A DNA stretch of 64,000 nucleotides from Cavia porcellus (taxonomy: Eukaryota; Chordata; Mammalia; Rodentia; Caviidae). Every line of letters starts with the position of its first letter. The first letter of the stretch is position 1. The notes below the pieces were generated by a model. The model worked only from the letters and a program-made list of their open reading frames with translations. It had not been told where the DNA came from and ran no database searches. The translations under genes were made by a program, and so were the position numbers. Below are positions 11,313 through 22,559 of this stretch, one piece after another. Location: positions 69,829,482-69,893,481 of the forward strand of contig NW_026947484.1 of assembly GCF_034190915.1 (NCBI RefSeq), read 5' to 3'.

Positions 11313-12002
11313 AAATGTTCACATACACATTACTACTTCCTAGTCATCATCCCTTCTATATACCTGCCCCTAAATGGTAACATTTATGTATGAAACTACA
11401 TAAGAGGGCAATCCTGACACAACAGAATCTGAAAATTACACTTTTTCTCCTCTTGAACTCCTTTTATAGATGTTTGCTGGTCTAAAGCTGTTTTCTTTTC
11501 CTGAGCCATTTTCCTGCACCCAAATATGATCCCATCAATAGGCTTTAATGCCGAATAGAACATGTCCTAGAAGTGTGTTTGATGTTTGACTGGTATAGGT
11601 GAGCTAGAGAAGAGGAAGTTGACCCATATTATCTCCCTGTATCATCGAATTCCTATGTTGATTGTTTGACTGTGGAGTCTGTGTATTAATCCTTAGGCTA
11701 CAGATAAACAAGTATTACTTTCGCTTCAGCAGAGCTAAAGTACTTTCAGTTAAGAATATTATTTCCTTAGTAGCCCCAAAGCTCAAGTGTTTATAGCGGG
11801 AGCCTTATTCTGAGTACTTTATAATGTTTTAGGGAAAATTTTTTGCCTGTATAATGAACCAAGTTTATGTATACTCTTATCATTCATCAAATTTTGACAT
11901 TGGCATATATCACCTAATATGACCTGAATGGTCCATCCTCTTGGATTCTAAGATTGTATAATCCCACTTGACAGTTACATGTTTAATTGCATTGTGTAAG
12001 AA

Positions 12003-12195
12003 GTAGGTTTCAACTTCCATTAGCATCACCTGGGGAATTAAAAAAATGCTCACAATTGGTCTCCAGGTAGAATTTCTGCAGGTAAGGCCCTGATTTCTTT
12101 CTTTTTTTCTTTTTCTTTCTTTCTTGTTTTCTTTTTTTTGTAGAAGTTCCCCATGTGGTTCTGTGGGCAGTCAGAGTTGAGAACTCCAGCATTTT
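12003..12195 (+). repeat. hAT-type MITE with CTTT expansion
   Basis: Begins 'tttcaacttccattagcatc acctgggg' and ends 'gttccccatgtggttctgtg ... gttgagaactccagc', a typical self-complementary MER20/MER5-like layout. A pyrimidine (CTTT)n tract at about 12097-12140 lies inside it. Confidence 0.6.
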
Positions 12196-12439
12196 TGTTT
12201 TGTAGCAACCTTAGCAACCTTATTGTCTGTGGGCTGAGGACAGGATTCTAGAAACAGATAGGATGATGTTGTTGTGTCCTGCCTGATTGTGTGGCGTCAT
12301 TCAATTTTGGTTGCAGTAGGTTTTCATAGGAACAATAACAAGAGTTGTGTCGTGACTGATTAGTCAGTTTAATGAGTTGAATGTGGCTCATGTGTTCGAC
12401 TGCTGTCTGTGTCAGAAGCTCTTGCTGCCTTGAGTGTAG

Positions 12440-12585
12440 ACCATGGTCCAACAACACCAGCATGGGTGGAGATGGTTACAAATGCAGATTCTCCATATGC
12501 TCCCTGAACCTCCCGAGCCAGGATCTGAATTTTCCCATCATCCTCTGGCAATCTGGTTAGATTAGAGGTTGAGAAGCACCAGTGG
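12440..12585 (-). repeat. Second hAT-type MITE remnant
   Basis: 'atggtccaacaacaccagca ... acaaatgcagattctccata ... ggttgagaagcaccagtgg' is the same kind of MITE as at 12003-12195. Whether the two are one disrupted copy or two insertions is unclear. Confidence 0.5.
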
Positions 12586-14732
12586 AAGTAGGTGCTGTCA
12601 TATATGCTGTTTATTTCAGCCTCAGCAGCAACGTGGAAGTAATCATTGCCCATCCTAGTTCCCCAGGGGGAGAACTGAGCCTCCCGACAATTGTAACTGG
12701 CCGGGAGGATAAGGGGCCAGGAAACAGTTTTCTTTCAAAAGTGCAGGTGTTCTTGTGGTATAAATTCTAATTTTGTTTCTGATACCCATCATCTCCTGAC
12801 CCGGCCAGCTGTCTCTTACCTTCACCTAGCCTTCAGCCTTGTTCATTGGTGACTTGGAATCGTATCTCTGTAGCTTACTCTCCTGAAGTTTGGGGCATTT
12901 GGCAAGTATGAAACGAAGATGTTCTTCAGTGAGTCTATGAGCTCTAATTAGTGTTTCTTGCACGTAGAACCAAACTACCACTGCTTTTCCTGGGTCGTGA
13001 ATAATCTGGAAAACAGCTAGTTATATTTTATTTACTTACTTCTGAAAACTTGGTTGTCTGAGTAGGCATGCTCTGGGGTGTGAATGCAAATGCCTGTGCC
13101 TTCACCCCTCTCTCTGTGCGGCATGGGGAGCTGTCTGACCCTTGATAATGTATGTTGCAGTGACTTTCATCCTTTTGTTTCAGCTTGCACAAAGCTCATG
13201 AGAGGAATGATTTAGTTTATAGCTTTTATTGAAGAATCAATGTTGTGCTTCTAAGCTGGAGATTTTCATGATTGCTGGGCATAAAACAAGCAAGTGAAGT
13301 AGTGTAGGAAGGTCACACTATGAGACTACCAGAAGGAACTCTTCCACGTTAACGGCTACACCAGTGCCTGCATTTTTCACGGCAGTGGAACTGGAGCGCT
13401 GTGCTCCAAATACCGAGTGAGCTTACTTTTTCGTCACCTTCAGTTTCACCTTACCGAAGCGGTGTCTTACCAGATGGACTGAGAGAGAGGCAGCGTTAAC
13501 AAGAGGCAGTTTATGCAGCTGGGGAAATGCCACCAGAGCTGTCCTTTGTGGGAGCGATTGAGTGGCCAGGAAAGCTAATCCCCAGTGTCTTTCCACCCTT
13601 CCCAAGAGGTTTTCTCCACCTACTTGCTGCTCTGCAAAGAGGCAACCCGAGATCAAACTGACATCAGCCCTCGTTCTGCGCTTGGCACCTCTTCAGAGCA
13701 GCAACTGTCTCTCTGCCAAAAGGAAGTGGAAATTGAGATAAATGTTTCAGGACTTGGATGGGAGAGAGTCCATTTTTACACCATGTCCCTTTTGAAAAAC
13801 CGCATTCCTTAGAAGTGAAGTTTATTGTTTCCTTTTGCGATCGTTTGCTTTGCTTTTTTCTTAAGACGTGGTATTTACTGGAGTGGTAATTGAGTTCAGA
13901 TTTTAAAATGTGCTGTTTCCACTCTGCATGTCATTAAAGTAAAATGCTAGCTTCCATAAAGTTTCTGCAGAAGCATTTCTGGTGTAGTGCAGTGTCTTAT
14001 GGCAAGAATGGTTGTGCCATAGAAGGTACCCTAAATGGACAAATAGTGAACCTGGAGTCTGCCAGGGGTCTGGTATAATGATAGAGTATTTGAAATGGGT
14101 CTTGCTGACTCTGACTCTATTTGTAATTTTGTCACTTAAATTGAGCAAACATGATTTATGTACAGACACATCATCTAATAGTCTTGTATCATAAACAGCC
14201 CCATTACGGAGTTTGCGGGATACAAAGTGGTCTCTAAAAAGCCACACATACGGCTCTGGGGCCAGTCAGGTGGATGGTTACTTTAAGAAAAGCATAGAAC
14301 TTCAACAGCACACTATATCTGCACTTTGTAGAAGATGTGCCCCAGTAGCAAGTTTACTTTACTTTATACCTTACCTTTCCAGTATTCTAGAAGAACATTT
14401 GGTAATGAATGTCATTCTCTCACCCCATATGCATTAAAAAGGGTTTCACTGCATTTTTTTAAAAATGTGGTACATAGAAAACTCACTCTCCTATCAGATT
14501 AGCGTTGAACTGAGTTTCACAGTAGGTCTTGGAGTTGGGCACAAAGATTTAAGTACATTTGAATTTTAAATTTGCAAACCTAACATTGTTGCTTCCCCAA
14601 AGTGCTCTGTTCTTTGTGGTCCCCTTCAAGTTACTGGGTTACTATGGGAGACTGTTCGGTGTCTCGGAGAATCCTAGTGGGGCTCTTTTTTTTTCAGCTG
14701 TGATCTAATTGATATTCTGCTATTTCCTCTAG

Positions 14733-14839
14733 ATCAAGAGGAATGGTGTTTGGGCCAGCCAATCTGGGGGAAGATGCAATTAGAAACTTCATTGCAAAAC
14801 ATCGCTGCAACTCCTGCTGCCGGAAACTCAGACTCCCGG
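14733..14839 (+). CDS. TRPM6: TRPM6 coding exon, glycine-rich loop and zinc ligands
   Basis: A 107-bp exon, acceptor tcctctag, donor gtatgc at 14840. It reads (Q)[19 protein letters not shown], then [25 protein letters not shown] is the alpha-kinase glycine-rich motif (GxAxxG). HRCNSCC preserves the H-x-C-x3-C zinc ligands that, with the upstream His, hold the C-terminal lobe in TRPM7 structures. Relative to the TRPM6 sequence I remember, the only change in this exon is Arg for Lys in RKLRLP. Confidence 0.97.
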
Positions 14840-15267
14840 GTATGCCTCTGAGAGCTCTGCTTTTCTCCAAGTAAATCTCTCCTAGAACAACATCCATTGT
14901 GACTGGGTAGAAAATCTTAATCACATTTTTATCTCAGCCCCAGTCATTCACAGTGCCTGACTTTCTGACTGCAAAATTTTCAAGACTCTAAAAGGATTAA
15001 AAGGACAGGGATTTGCTTTAGGTTCTGCCAAAACATGATAAAACAACATGGGGCCTGACACTTGTCACTGTCACTTTAAAAGTTCCATTGACTTAAATGG
15101 GGTGAAATCAGGGCTGCTCTCCTCCAAGACCTGTTTTGCACCCATGTGATACCCTCACATTTCAAACTTGCCTGTTGGGCACTGGCGGGCTAGGACCAAG
15201 AGGGAAACAATAGGTTGTCAATTAAAGTAGTATTTGTTGCTGTGGAAACCTGCCAGTTTGTGTGTTT

Positions 15268-15344
15268 ATGTTGTGGGACTGGAGGTTGCAGCCTTTCAGA
15301 TGTTAGACAAGTACTGTGTCTCTAACCTACACCCCAGTCCCCCT
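15268..15344 (-). mobile_element. Diverged ID-type SINE, antisense
   Basis: 'gggactggaggttgcagcct ... agatgttagacaagtactgt ... ctaacctacaccccagtccc' has the inverted ID layout, with many substitutions. Confidence 0.6.
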
Positions 15345-15670
15345 CCCCAAAATCTGCCTCTCAAATCACACATTGAAATATATTTTTAAAAACCGATTTG
15401 TTAATATGGCACATGTTCTCTGCAACCTAGATGGTCACCGCCATGGAAAACAACGCCAGAATGAAAGCTAACGGCTGGAGGCCTCTGCCCCCCAGCCTGG
15501 CAGTCCCTGCTCTGCTGCCCTCTTTCCCTTTGTCTCCGAGGGTCACTGCATGTCTGCCGCAGTTCCCTGCTCTCTTCCTAGCTCACAGAAAACTTGCTCT
15601 TCACTGGCATTTCACATATTTCAAACTGAGTGACCCTTCTTGCTTTATATAAAGTCATCAAAGCCTCGAA

Positions 15671-15775
15671 CCAGGTGCAGTAATCTCAGCTACCAAAGGG
15701 GCAGCAGGATCACTTGAGCCTAGGGGTTCAGGGTTACCCTGAGCAGTGTGGTAGACCTTGTCTTTTTAACAACAG
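15671..15775 (+). mobile_element. B1-like SINE, sense, diverged
   Basis: 'ccaggtgcagtaatctcagc taccaaagg ... ggatcacttgagcctagggg ttcag' and 'gtggtagaccttgtc' follow the B1/7SL order. An (acagca)n-like A-rich tail follows to 15800. Confidence 0.7.
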
Positions 15776-16639
15776 CAGCAATAACAGCAACAGCAACAAA
15801 TCTGGAATTATCATACCCTGAATGCACAGTGGAGCAAGTGAAAATGTATAATAGTGGAGGGAAGTTTCTAGTTCTGTTGGAGTTAGAGGGTAGGGGACCT
15901 TCTGTGGGTAAGACTTAGGGAGAGAATAGGTTTGGAGCAGGCCTGCAGGTCCAGTGGGAGACAGAACGTCACCTCGGGTGGTGGTGGTCTGTACTGTGGG
16001 CAGTCAAAGCGAAATGAAGAAGGAAAGATCATCACTGCAGTAAACACCCAGGAGTCCATCTCACAAGTCACACATCAAACTGGCAAGGAGAGCAGCACCC
16101 AGCACTCCTGCCTCTTTGGTCAGAAAGACTCCAGAAATGGGCTGAGGCTGGCCTTAAGAGCACTGGGCCTTCAGACAATGGCTCTGGGACACTTGGAAGC
16201 TGCCAAACACCTGAGTTATGCCATGTTGCAGGCTGGAGTCTGCAACTGGTTACCTTAGTGTCCCTAGGCACTGGCTGCTTCCTAGCCAGATTTATTCTGC
16301 TTTGCAGAGGACTCCATTTGGTCAGCCAGCAGCCCTGAGGACTTGAACTGCAGCTCATTGCTTCTGATTCTTGAGCCCAGTTAGCTCTTCTGCATGAGTA
16401 AGGTTGAAATCCTGTTTTTATACCGCACTGGTAGGTTTTGAGTGAGTAATTCAGTCATTCCTTCAGCTTCAGATCTAATCTGTGTTTATCTTCTAAACCT
16501 AAGATTTTAACCAATACTTAAGTGAACTTAAGAAATAGACTCAGATTCTGTTAAGTTTGAATTTAAAATACGTAGTTTCAAAAACAAGACTAGAGGTGGC
16601 TTCCTTTCCTTTCCTTTGGAGAGAATGCTTAGGACAGGG

Positions 16640-16793
16640 TGTAAGAGTAAGGCGTCTAGAGCCAGAGAGCCTGGGCTCATGTTCCAGTTCTGCTTTGTAC
16701 CCGCTGTGTGACCTTAGGCATTGGTTTTCCCATCTGTGAGCTGAGGATAATAAACATCTGTGTCATAAGAGTTGGTCTGAAGGCTGAATTAAA

Positions 16794-16796
<3 letters not shown>
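16640..16796 (+). repeat. MIR SINE, sense
   Basis: 'agagccagagagcctgggct', 'ttccagttctgctttgtacc', 'ctgtgtgaccttaggcattg', 'cccatctgtgagctgaggat' is a clear full-length MIR layout. Confidence 0.85.

Positions 16797-16842
<46 letters not shown>
16797..16842. repeat. (CA)23 microsatellite
   Basis: A pure 46-bp dinucleotide run at the 3' end of the MIR, in the last TRPM6 intron about 540 bp before the final exon. Confidence 0.98.
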
Positions 16843-16843
<1 letters not shown>

Positions 16844-16924
16844 CAAATGTTGGTTATTATCAAAACATGTATTTGTTTTATGTCTAGAAAATCTCATTTA
16901 ACATTAAAGAATACAAGACATACA

Positions 16925-17012
16925 TTTTTCCCCACATTGGTGCTGAGGATTGAGCCCAGGGCCTCACAGATGCTAAGGATGAGTTGTACCCCTAAGTGAC
17001 ACATCCGGCTCC
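16925..17012 (-). mobile_element. ID-type SINE, antisense
   Basis: 'ggtgctgaggattgagccca gggcctcacagatgct ... gttgtacccctaagtgac' is an inverted ID with moderate divergence. Confidence 0.7.
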
Positions 17013-17385
17013 CTAGAAAATCATGTTTAAGGCTAGCAGATCTACTCAGCATAGCACAAAAAGGTGCACAAATGTTTTTAAAGCATATCCTTGTCCCAAA
17101 GATTCTTTCTCTCTTCTTTTGGTATACTTTCTTTTTGAATGGAAGAGGGTGGGCTTAGAGGCATTTCATCTGAGAATTAGATGAGGCTCCTCTGGTGATG
17201 CCAGACCTGAGGAGCAGCTTTTCCTGAGGTGGGCAAGGCCCTGGGATTGGACTTGGTCAAGGGTTTGGGTTGTAGGATCTGTGTCCCCGAGCAGCTGAGA
17301 CCTCACTGAACCCCGGTAGAGTTGAAAGTCCTTGTGATCAGTGTGTTCCTGGACTTCCCTTGAAACCATTTTGTCTTTCTTACAG

Positions 17386-17510
17386 ATTTAAAAAGAAACG
17401 ACTATTGCCCTGGGAGGATAAATTCCAGCTTTGCACCTGAGAAGGACGCAGAGCCAGCTGAGGGGTGCCCGGTGAGTGGAGCTTCCTCAGAAGATCAAAC
17501 ACGACTCTGA
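17386..17510 (+). CDS. TRPM6: TRPM6 last coding exon, C-terminus and stop
   Basis: Follows ctttcttacag. It reads (D)LKRNDYCPGRINSS, then FAPEKDAEPAEGCPVS and GASSEDQTRL, with TGA at 17508-17510. The DLKRNDY start is conserved in TRPM6 and TRPM7. The tail is variable, but the ending SxEDxxRL resembles the human TRPM6 end and lacks the RLML end of TRPM7. The five exons total 573 bp (190 residues plus stop) in a continuous frame. A donor-like GTGAGT at 17472-17477 lies inside the coding part. Confidence 0.94.
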
Positions 17511-17892
17511 GGAGAGGAGCAAGAAGATGATGGCTGCCACCTTGGCGTGAACACAGTGGTGACACAGATTAGTGGACATAGAGCTTCTGCTAGGGCAGCC
17601 TCACGAGTGGGCTGTGCCCTCTGAGCCTCACAACTCACACTGCCCAGAGACTTCGGTGGTTTCTGAGGAATGGGTTTGCCTAGATACTGACCTCTGCACA
17701 TCCTGAGGGTCTACAGGAAGATACCAGGGCCACTCAGCTGGCAAGACTGTTCCTCTATACCTCACTGTTCTCCTTGGGAGCAGAATCCTGTGCACTGAAG
17801 AACCAGGCGCATGAATTTAACTTATTTTCTCACTGTGCGTGCAGACTTTGGCCCCTGTTGTTGTTCACCACCTTACCTCCAGATTGTACTTT

Positions 17893-17893
<1 letters not shown>

Positions 17894-17928
<35 letters not shown>
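17894..17928. repeat. (TG)n(TA)14 microsatellite in TRPM6 3'UTR
   Basis: tgtgtgtg runs straight into 14 TA units, 12 bases before the ATTAAA candidate. Confidence 0.95.
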
Positions 17929-17935
<7 letters not shown>

Positions 17936-17939
17936 GTAC

Positions 17940-17945
17940 ATTAAA
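17940..17945 (+). terminator. Candidate TRPM6 polyadenylation signal ATTAAA
   Basis: ATTAAA is the commonest variant of AATAAA. It is followed within 30-60 bases by 'gttctttgagttcctattc' and 'ctttcctgtcc', a plausible T/GT-rich downstream element. It is the first such signal after the stop codon. Confidence 0.45.
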
Positions 17946-18149
17946 AGGTTCTTTGAGTTCCTATTCTTTCCTGTCCAGTGATACAAGGCTTTGAAAGGCA
18001 ACAGTGGGAGGAGGGTGTATTTGCATTGAGAAGTGCACACTCCTGAGTGTGCTAATCTTCAGCAAGTGTACTGATCAAATCTAGATAGGAGTGAGTATTG
18101 TCATAGGATGTAAGAATTTCAAGTTTCTCTGCAAGAAAAAAAAAGGGAT

Positions 18150-18760
18150 CTTTAAGGCCTACACAGCAAACCCCATCCAGCTGTGTAATCTCGGTATCTT
18201 GGAACCTGGTAGGGCCCCACCGGTATCCCCAAATAGCTGTGGACCTTCAGGTGGGTCCCTCAGGGCCTGGTTGGGCCCCACCCAGTGACCCTGAGTGGCC
18301 AGGGAATCACCTGAACCTCATCCAGCCATGAACCTCAGTACCTCACTTGGAACCTGACAAGGCCCCACTCAGTGATTCTAAGCAGCTGCATTGCTTTGGT
18401 GCACTATGTGGCATGAGCTGAAGGCCTGCATGGTGTACTCCATCTAGCTGTTCAGCCTTGGTATGCCACTCAGAACCTGGCAGAGTGGTGCCCAGCAATC
18501 TCAAGTAGCTGGGAAGCCTCACAGTATCACGTGAGATGTGCTGAATGCCCACCCAGCATATTCCTCACATTTGAGGAGCCTTCAAGTGCCATTAGGGACC
18601 TAGTAAGGCCTGACTAAAGATCTTCATTCAACTGGGGAAACTCCCTGCAGTATGGGCAGATATCCTCAACTCAGGAAGCAAGTGAGATCTTGCATTCAGC
18701 TTCTCCAGGGGAACACAGGAAAATGACAAAATGAAAGAGTAAAATGTAATCTCAAACCTC
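18150..18760 (+). mobile_element. L1 5'UTR with degenerate tandem monomers
   Basis: A GC-rich stretch with imperfect repeats of about 120-145 bp: ccatccagctg (about 18174), catccagccatgaacc (about 18320) and ccatctagctgttcagcc (about 18439). Each is followed by 'ggaacctg(g/a)..(a)gggcccca(c)' and 'agctg'-type motifs. It precedes an L1 ORF1 remnant on the same strand. Rodent L1 5'UTRs are known to be built of tandem promoter monomers, so this is read as one. Confidence 0.6.
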
Positions 18761-18769
18761 TAGCCCATC

Positions 18770-19350
18770 CCAAACAAGCCTAGGAGACATGGATATAAAA
18801 GAAAATGTAAGCCATACATCTAAAACATCTGAAATGGTAGCAACTCAAGTAAAGAACTCCGTGAAGCTATAAAGAACTCAGATCAGAAATAATCTCTCAG
18901 ATAAAAGAAGAAATGATAAACATAATAAAAGAAATGCTGAACATATCTAAAGGAGAAATAGTTAAAAGTTGAGGAGCACTGCCAAAAGATGGAAACCTTG
19001 AATGAACAATATAAGAAAGAAATAATGCATGAAACAGATTGAAAGAGATGTCCAGGAAATAAAAAATTCCATCAAAAGCTGGCAAGACCATGTCAACGAA
19101 CGTGAAGACAGACTTTCAGACCTGGAAGACCAGATTGCAGCTAGTGAACTGAAAAGGAAAGATCTGCTAAAAATAACGAGGAATCAGGAAATAACAACAG
19201 TTGCAAGATGATGCAAAGAAAAACAATATAAGATTGATAAGTGTAAATGAAAAAGAAGGTGGAAAAGGGGCCTCTAATCCTAACACGCTTACATTGTATT
19301 TTAAAATTTGTCTTTACAAGAGAACAAAAACTGAAAGTTTTAGAGAAAGG
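18770..19350 (+). pseudogene. L1 ORF1 remnant (coiled-coil part)
   Basis: An open segment at 19029-19208 reads MKQIERDVQEIKNSIKSWQD, then HVNEREDRLSDLEDQIAASE, the heptad-rich coiled coil of L1 ORF1 proteins. Frames are broken before and after. The element stops near 19350, so it has lost ORF2: a 3'-truncated or rearranged L1. Confidence 0.8.
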
Positions 19351-22300
19351 GTTCCCTACCCTGAAGCTCAGGAACACTAGGGAGCTGACTAAATCACAGT
19401 GTGTAACACTTGTCCCTTTTCCAAAGCCATGTATGCTACGGTACTGGGTAAATACTGTGAGCCGTATCCTGTAAAGAAGGAGGTGGTTTCAGCTGATAAC
19501 ACTTTCTGCAGGTGTGTGTCTGTCCACTGTGGAGTCCCAGTCTGCCTTGAAACTGTCATTGGTTTCTGTGGCTTGAAGCAGAAGTCTCTGGAATCCTGGA
19601 TAGCACGTGTGTGGTGTGCCTGTCACCCGACCCTAGAACACCCATGAGCTTTGTACCCAAGTGGAGGGGAGGGGCCTGGGCATCTTCTCTCCTCTTGCTT
19701 GTCTTTCCTTACTGGCACTCTGCCCACAGTTTTCAGCTTGCCTGTTGTCTTTTGACTTTTGTCTCACTTCTGAGTTTGTGTTTTAAAATCTCTACTCATG
19801 CATTCATATGTTACTTCAGGGAAAATATCACATAGTGGGGTGGAAAGCCAAAGATTTAGTTGGCCAATATTTGCATCTGATTCTTCTAAGTTTGAACCAA
19901 TAGGAGGGTTAATTTTTATCCCTTTTGCTTTGGTCTTGGTGGGAAGCAGGGAATTTATGTTATTTCTTGGTTGGTAATGAGGATAAATAGTTAATAGTTT
20001 TTGGGAGGGTTAAACCTATTCTATAAATCAATAAGAATTTTGGTGCTCATTTCAGTTCTGGGTTACATGGTGGAAACAGAGTTTGCCTATCCAAAAGTCA
20101 AACCAGAGCCATCAGTTTATTGACCCAATTCTTGTTATCTGGAACAGAACTTGAAAGCAAATACAATTTGATTTCAATTATCTGTGATGTGCTTTTTTTT
20201 TTCTTTTTAATTTTAAGAAAAAATCTTCAGAACAACAATTTTAAAAGATGAGCTGCTAGGCAAAGTTCGCTGGGATTGCTTGCATGTGGTGTGATATTCC
20301 TTGAGTGATTCATGATCACAAAGCAAAGGTATATCCATTCTGTCAGTTTTGTTCAACAGTTTATCGAGTGTCTTTTTCTGAGCTGCATTAAAGAAGATGC
20401 AACAGTGAACATAGCATATTGTGGCCCTCAGCTCTCAGTGTCATTTGTCTTTTAATTGGTTTCACTTTTAGATTTCTATTAAGTGCTGAAAAATTTGAGT
20501 CATGAGGGAAAATGTCAAATCTGGAGCTGTGGCCCATATCCTACCTGCCCAGACAGTAGACTCAAGATTGGGAAAAGAATTAAGGCAAATAGCATAGAGC
20601 TCGGCTGATTTCAGGGATGCCTGAGGAACTGTGTGGTCCATTTCTGAGCAGAAAGCCTGTATCACAGATGGGATCTGAACCTTTGGACCAGAGAGAGCCA
20701 GGATTCAGGGTATTCCCTCCCCGAGCATCCAATACATAAGCTTTTCTTTCTGTGAGGCTGCCCATTCCTGGGGTGACTTTTGCCCTTGCCATCTTAGAGC
20801 TTCTGAAGAGTGAAATTTCATACAGCAATGAGTATTTCTGAACCTTTTTTTTTTTATGGCTTTGCAAAACAAATCCTGGGTGGCTAAGACTTCTCAACAA
20901 TCATTCACTCAACTCTTTAAAAGCCTTTTGTAGTTTGTGACAGTTATTTTAGAGGAGAGTGAGAACTGTGGTTCTAGAAGTCATGACATGTTGCTCTTAT
21001 GGCTTGTCACACTCTGAGTCATCAGCATCTAGAACAAAGCATGGCTCCTAATATGCTTTCAGCAATACTGGTTTTAAAAGAAATGACAAAGCCTTCCAGT
21101 GACGGTGGATTTCATTCATTTGCTAGGTAATAAATCAGATTTGCATTTTTAATCTAGAAGGAAATGATTACCAATTCTTTAAGACCTAACACAGTTCTTT
21201 TGATCTCTCTGTTTTAATTTTCTAAGAAATAGCTTTTTTAGCCACCTACACCTACTGTTGAATTCTCACCCACCTCCTGCCCTTGTCACTCTTGATGGTA
21301 GCACCAGAGTGCGTCCTTTACTGGTGACTATTGAAATGAGATGATAACTTCCCAGAAACTGCCTAGAAATAATCATCACTTTATTACCCTTTGAAAAGAA
21401 GATTGATAGGGAAGTCATTTGAAAGATGGTTCATTACCATGCCCTAGTACGATTTCTTTACTCACATCTCTGTGAAGCATGAGAAAGGGAAGATTATTCT
21501 CTGAGGTTGGAATTGAAGGCTGTGTGTTTGCCTCTTTGAAGTCTTGGTATTTAATTTTCTGTAGTCATTTCTTGGGCAATTTTCTAAGAAACTAGTTGAA
21601 GCTAATTTATCATAAGTTAAAGTCAAATGACAGAAAAGATTTTTTTCCCCCTTAACAGCATTTTATTCCACAGAGGTTAGCTTCTGAAGGAAAATGAGAC
21701 TTAAATAGCATTTCAAATCTCCAGCCACATGGGTGGTTACAGAGAATAGAAAGGATTCTGGAAATCACACTGATTTTTTAGTTAGCACAGTTATTATCTT
21801 GTGACTTCTCTCTCTATACTGTCACGTGCAGCATAAAATATTATATTTATGTGAGATCTAGCCCTAAAAATAATTAGGTAAGTTGCTTAATTTTTCAAAG
21901 AAAGGCTTTTAGTCCTCAAGGGATAACAAATTTTGGCCTCTATCATTTTCAGACTTTCAGTATAAGTTTATATAATTTGCTTCACCTTTCTGTTAACCCC
22001 TAACTCCGAAATGGAGATAAAGATAGTTACCTTTCAACTGTGGGTGAATGATAATGAGAGAGCATTTATACAGTCCTTTGAGAACCTCATTCAAAAGGCT
22101 TCTCATGAGCCAGGGATCCATTTAATAAATAATAAGGGATTTTCGTATTTGATGTGACGTGATCATTATTTAACATTTACAGAAGATGCTCAGTGGACCT
22201 GCTTCATGACAAACACAAAAGTGATTCTGCTCTTTTTTCCTTTCTTAGGGGAAAAAGCTCATGGCTCCATTTTTTGGTTTAAAGTCTAATTAAATAGCTT

Positions 22301-22484
22301 AAAATCAGAAAAGTCACCATTTCATAGTATTACCTACTCACTTTGCTTCTTGATGGAGTCAGGTTTTCTTATCTAGTTTCTCCTGCTGTCCCTTGTCTGA
22401 GGAAGGTCCTCTAGAACAAGATATACAACCCAACATTGGAGTCATCATTGTTGACATTTTGGGGTGTAAAAAGCAGTTTCATTT
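19351..22484. other. Intergenic, repeat-poor stretch
   Basis: No exon-like or RNA-like feature was seen. An old L2-like fragment may lie near 21000-21070 ('gcatctagaacaaagcatgg'). From about 21050 to 22350 the sequence is AT-rich and free of recognisable rodent repeats, so conserved non-coding elements are possible. Confidence 0.5.
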
Positions 22485-22509
22485 AGAATCTTCACACTGT
22501 GAAGATTCT
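22485..22509. repeat. Perfect 25-bp palindrome (12+1+12)
   Basis: agaatcttcaca, a single c, then tgtgaagattct: two 12-bp arms that are exact reverse complements. Confidence 0.9.
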
Positions 22510-22519
22510 CACACTTCAC

Positions 22520-22556
22520 TCTGTGTGTGTGTGCGTGTGTGTGTGTGTGCGCGCGC
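22520..22556. repeat. (TG)n / (CG)n mixed microsatellite
   Basis: 'ctgtgtgtgtgtgcgtgtgt' continues to gtgtgtgcgcgcgcatgg. The alternating purine-pyrimidine run is Z-DNA-prone. Confidence 0.85.
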
Positions 22557-22559
22557 ATG

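Larger units (their letters stand above)
10344..14732 (+). other. TRPM6 intron, 4.4 kb
   Basis: Donor gtaagt, acceptor tcctctag. It holds three hAT-type MITE remnants between 11.2 and 12.6 kb. The remainder (10344-11200, 12600-14732) is repeat-poor. ORFs of up to about 115 aa there look random. Confidence 0.85.
14840..17385 (+). other. Last TRPM6 intron, 2.5 kb
   Basis: Donor gtatgc, acceptor ctttcttacag. It contains an ID SINE (15268), a B1-like element (15671), a MIR (16640), a (CA)23 run and a further ID SINE (16925). ORFs near 15.9-16.3 kb on both strands have no recognisable product. Confidence 0.85.
17511..17960 (+). other. TRPM6: TRPM6 3'UTR (inferred extent)
   Basis: Sequence after the stop with no repeat until a (TG)n(TA)n tract at 17894-17928. 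The first plausible polyadenylation signal is ATTAAA at 17940-17945. The L1 that begins around 18150 makes a longer UTR in this form less likely, but the real cleavage site cannot be read from the sequence alone. Confidence 0.5.

Noticed and set aside
168..17510. Assignment to TRPM7 instead of TRPM6
   Set aside because: The kinase exons are alike in both, but KPEDKQSRGMV, the HRCNSCC form, the SxEDxxRL end and the RORB neighbour all point to TRPM6.
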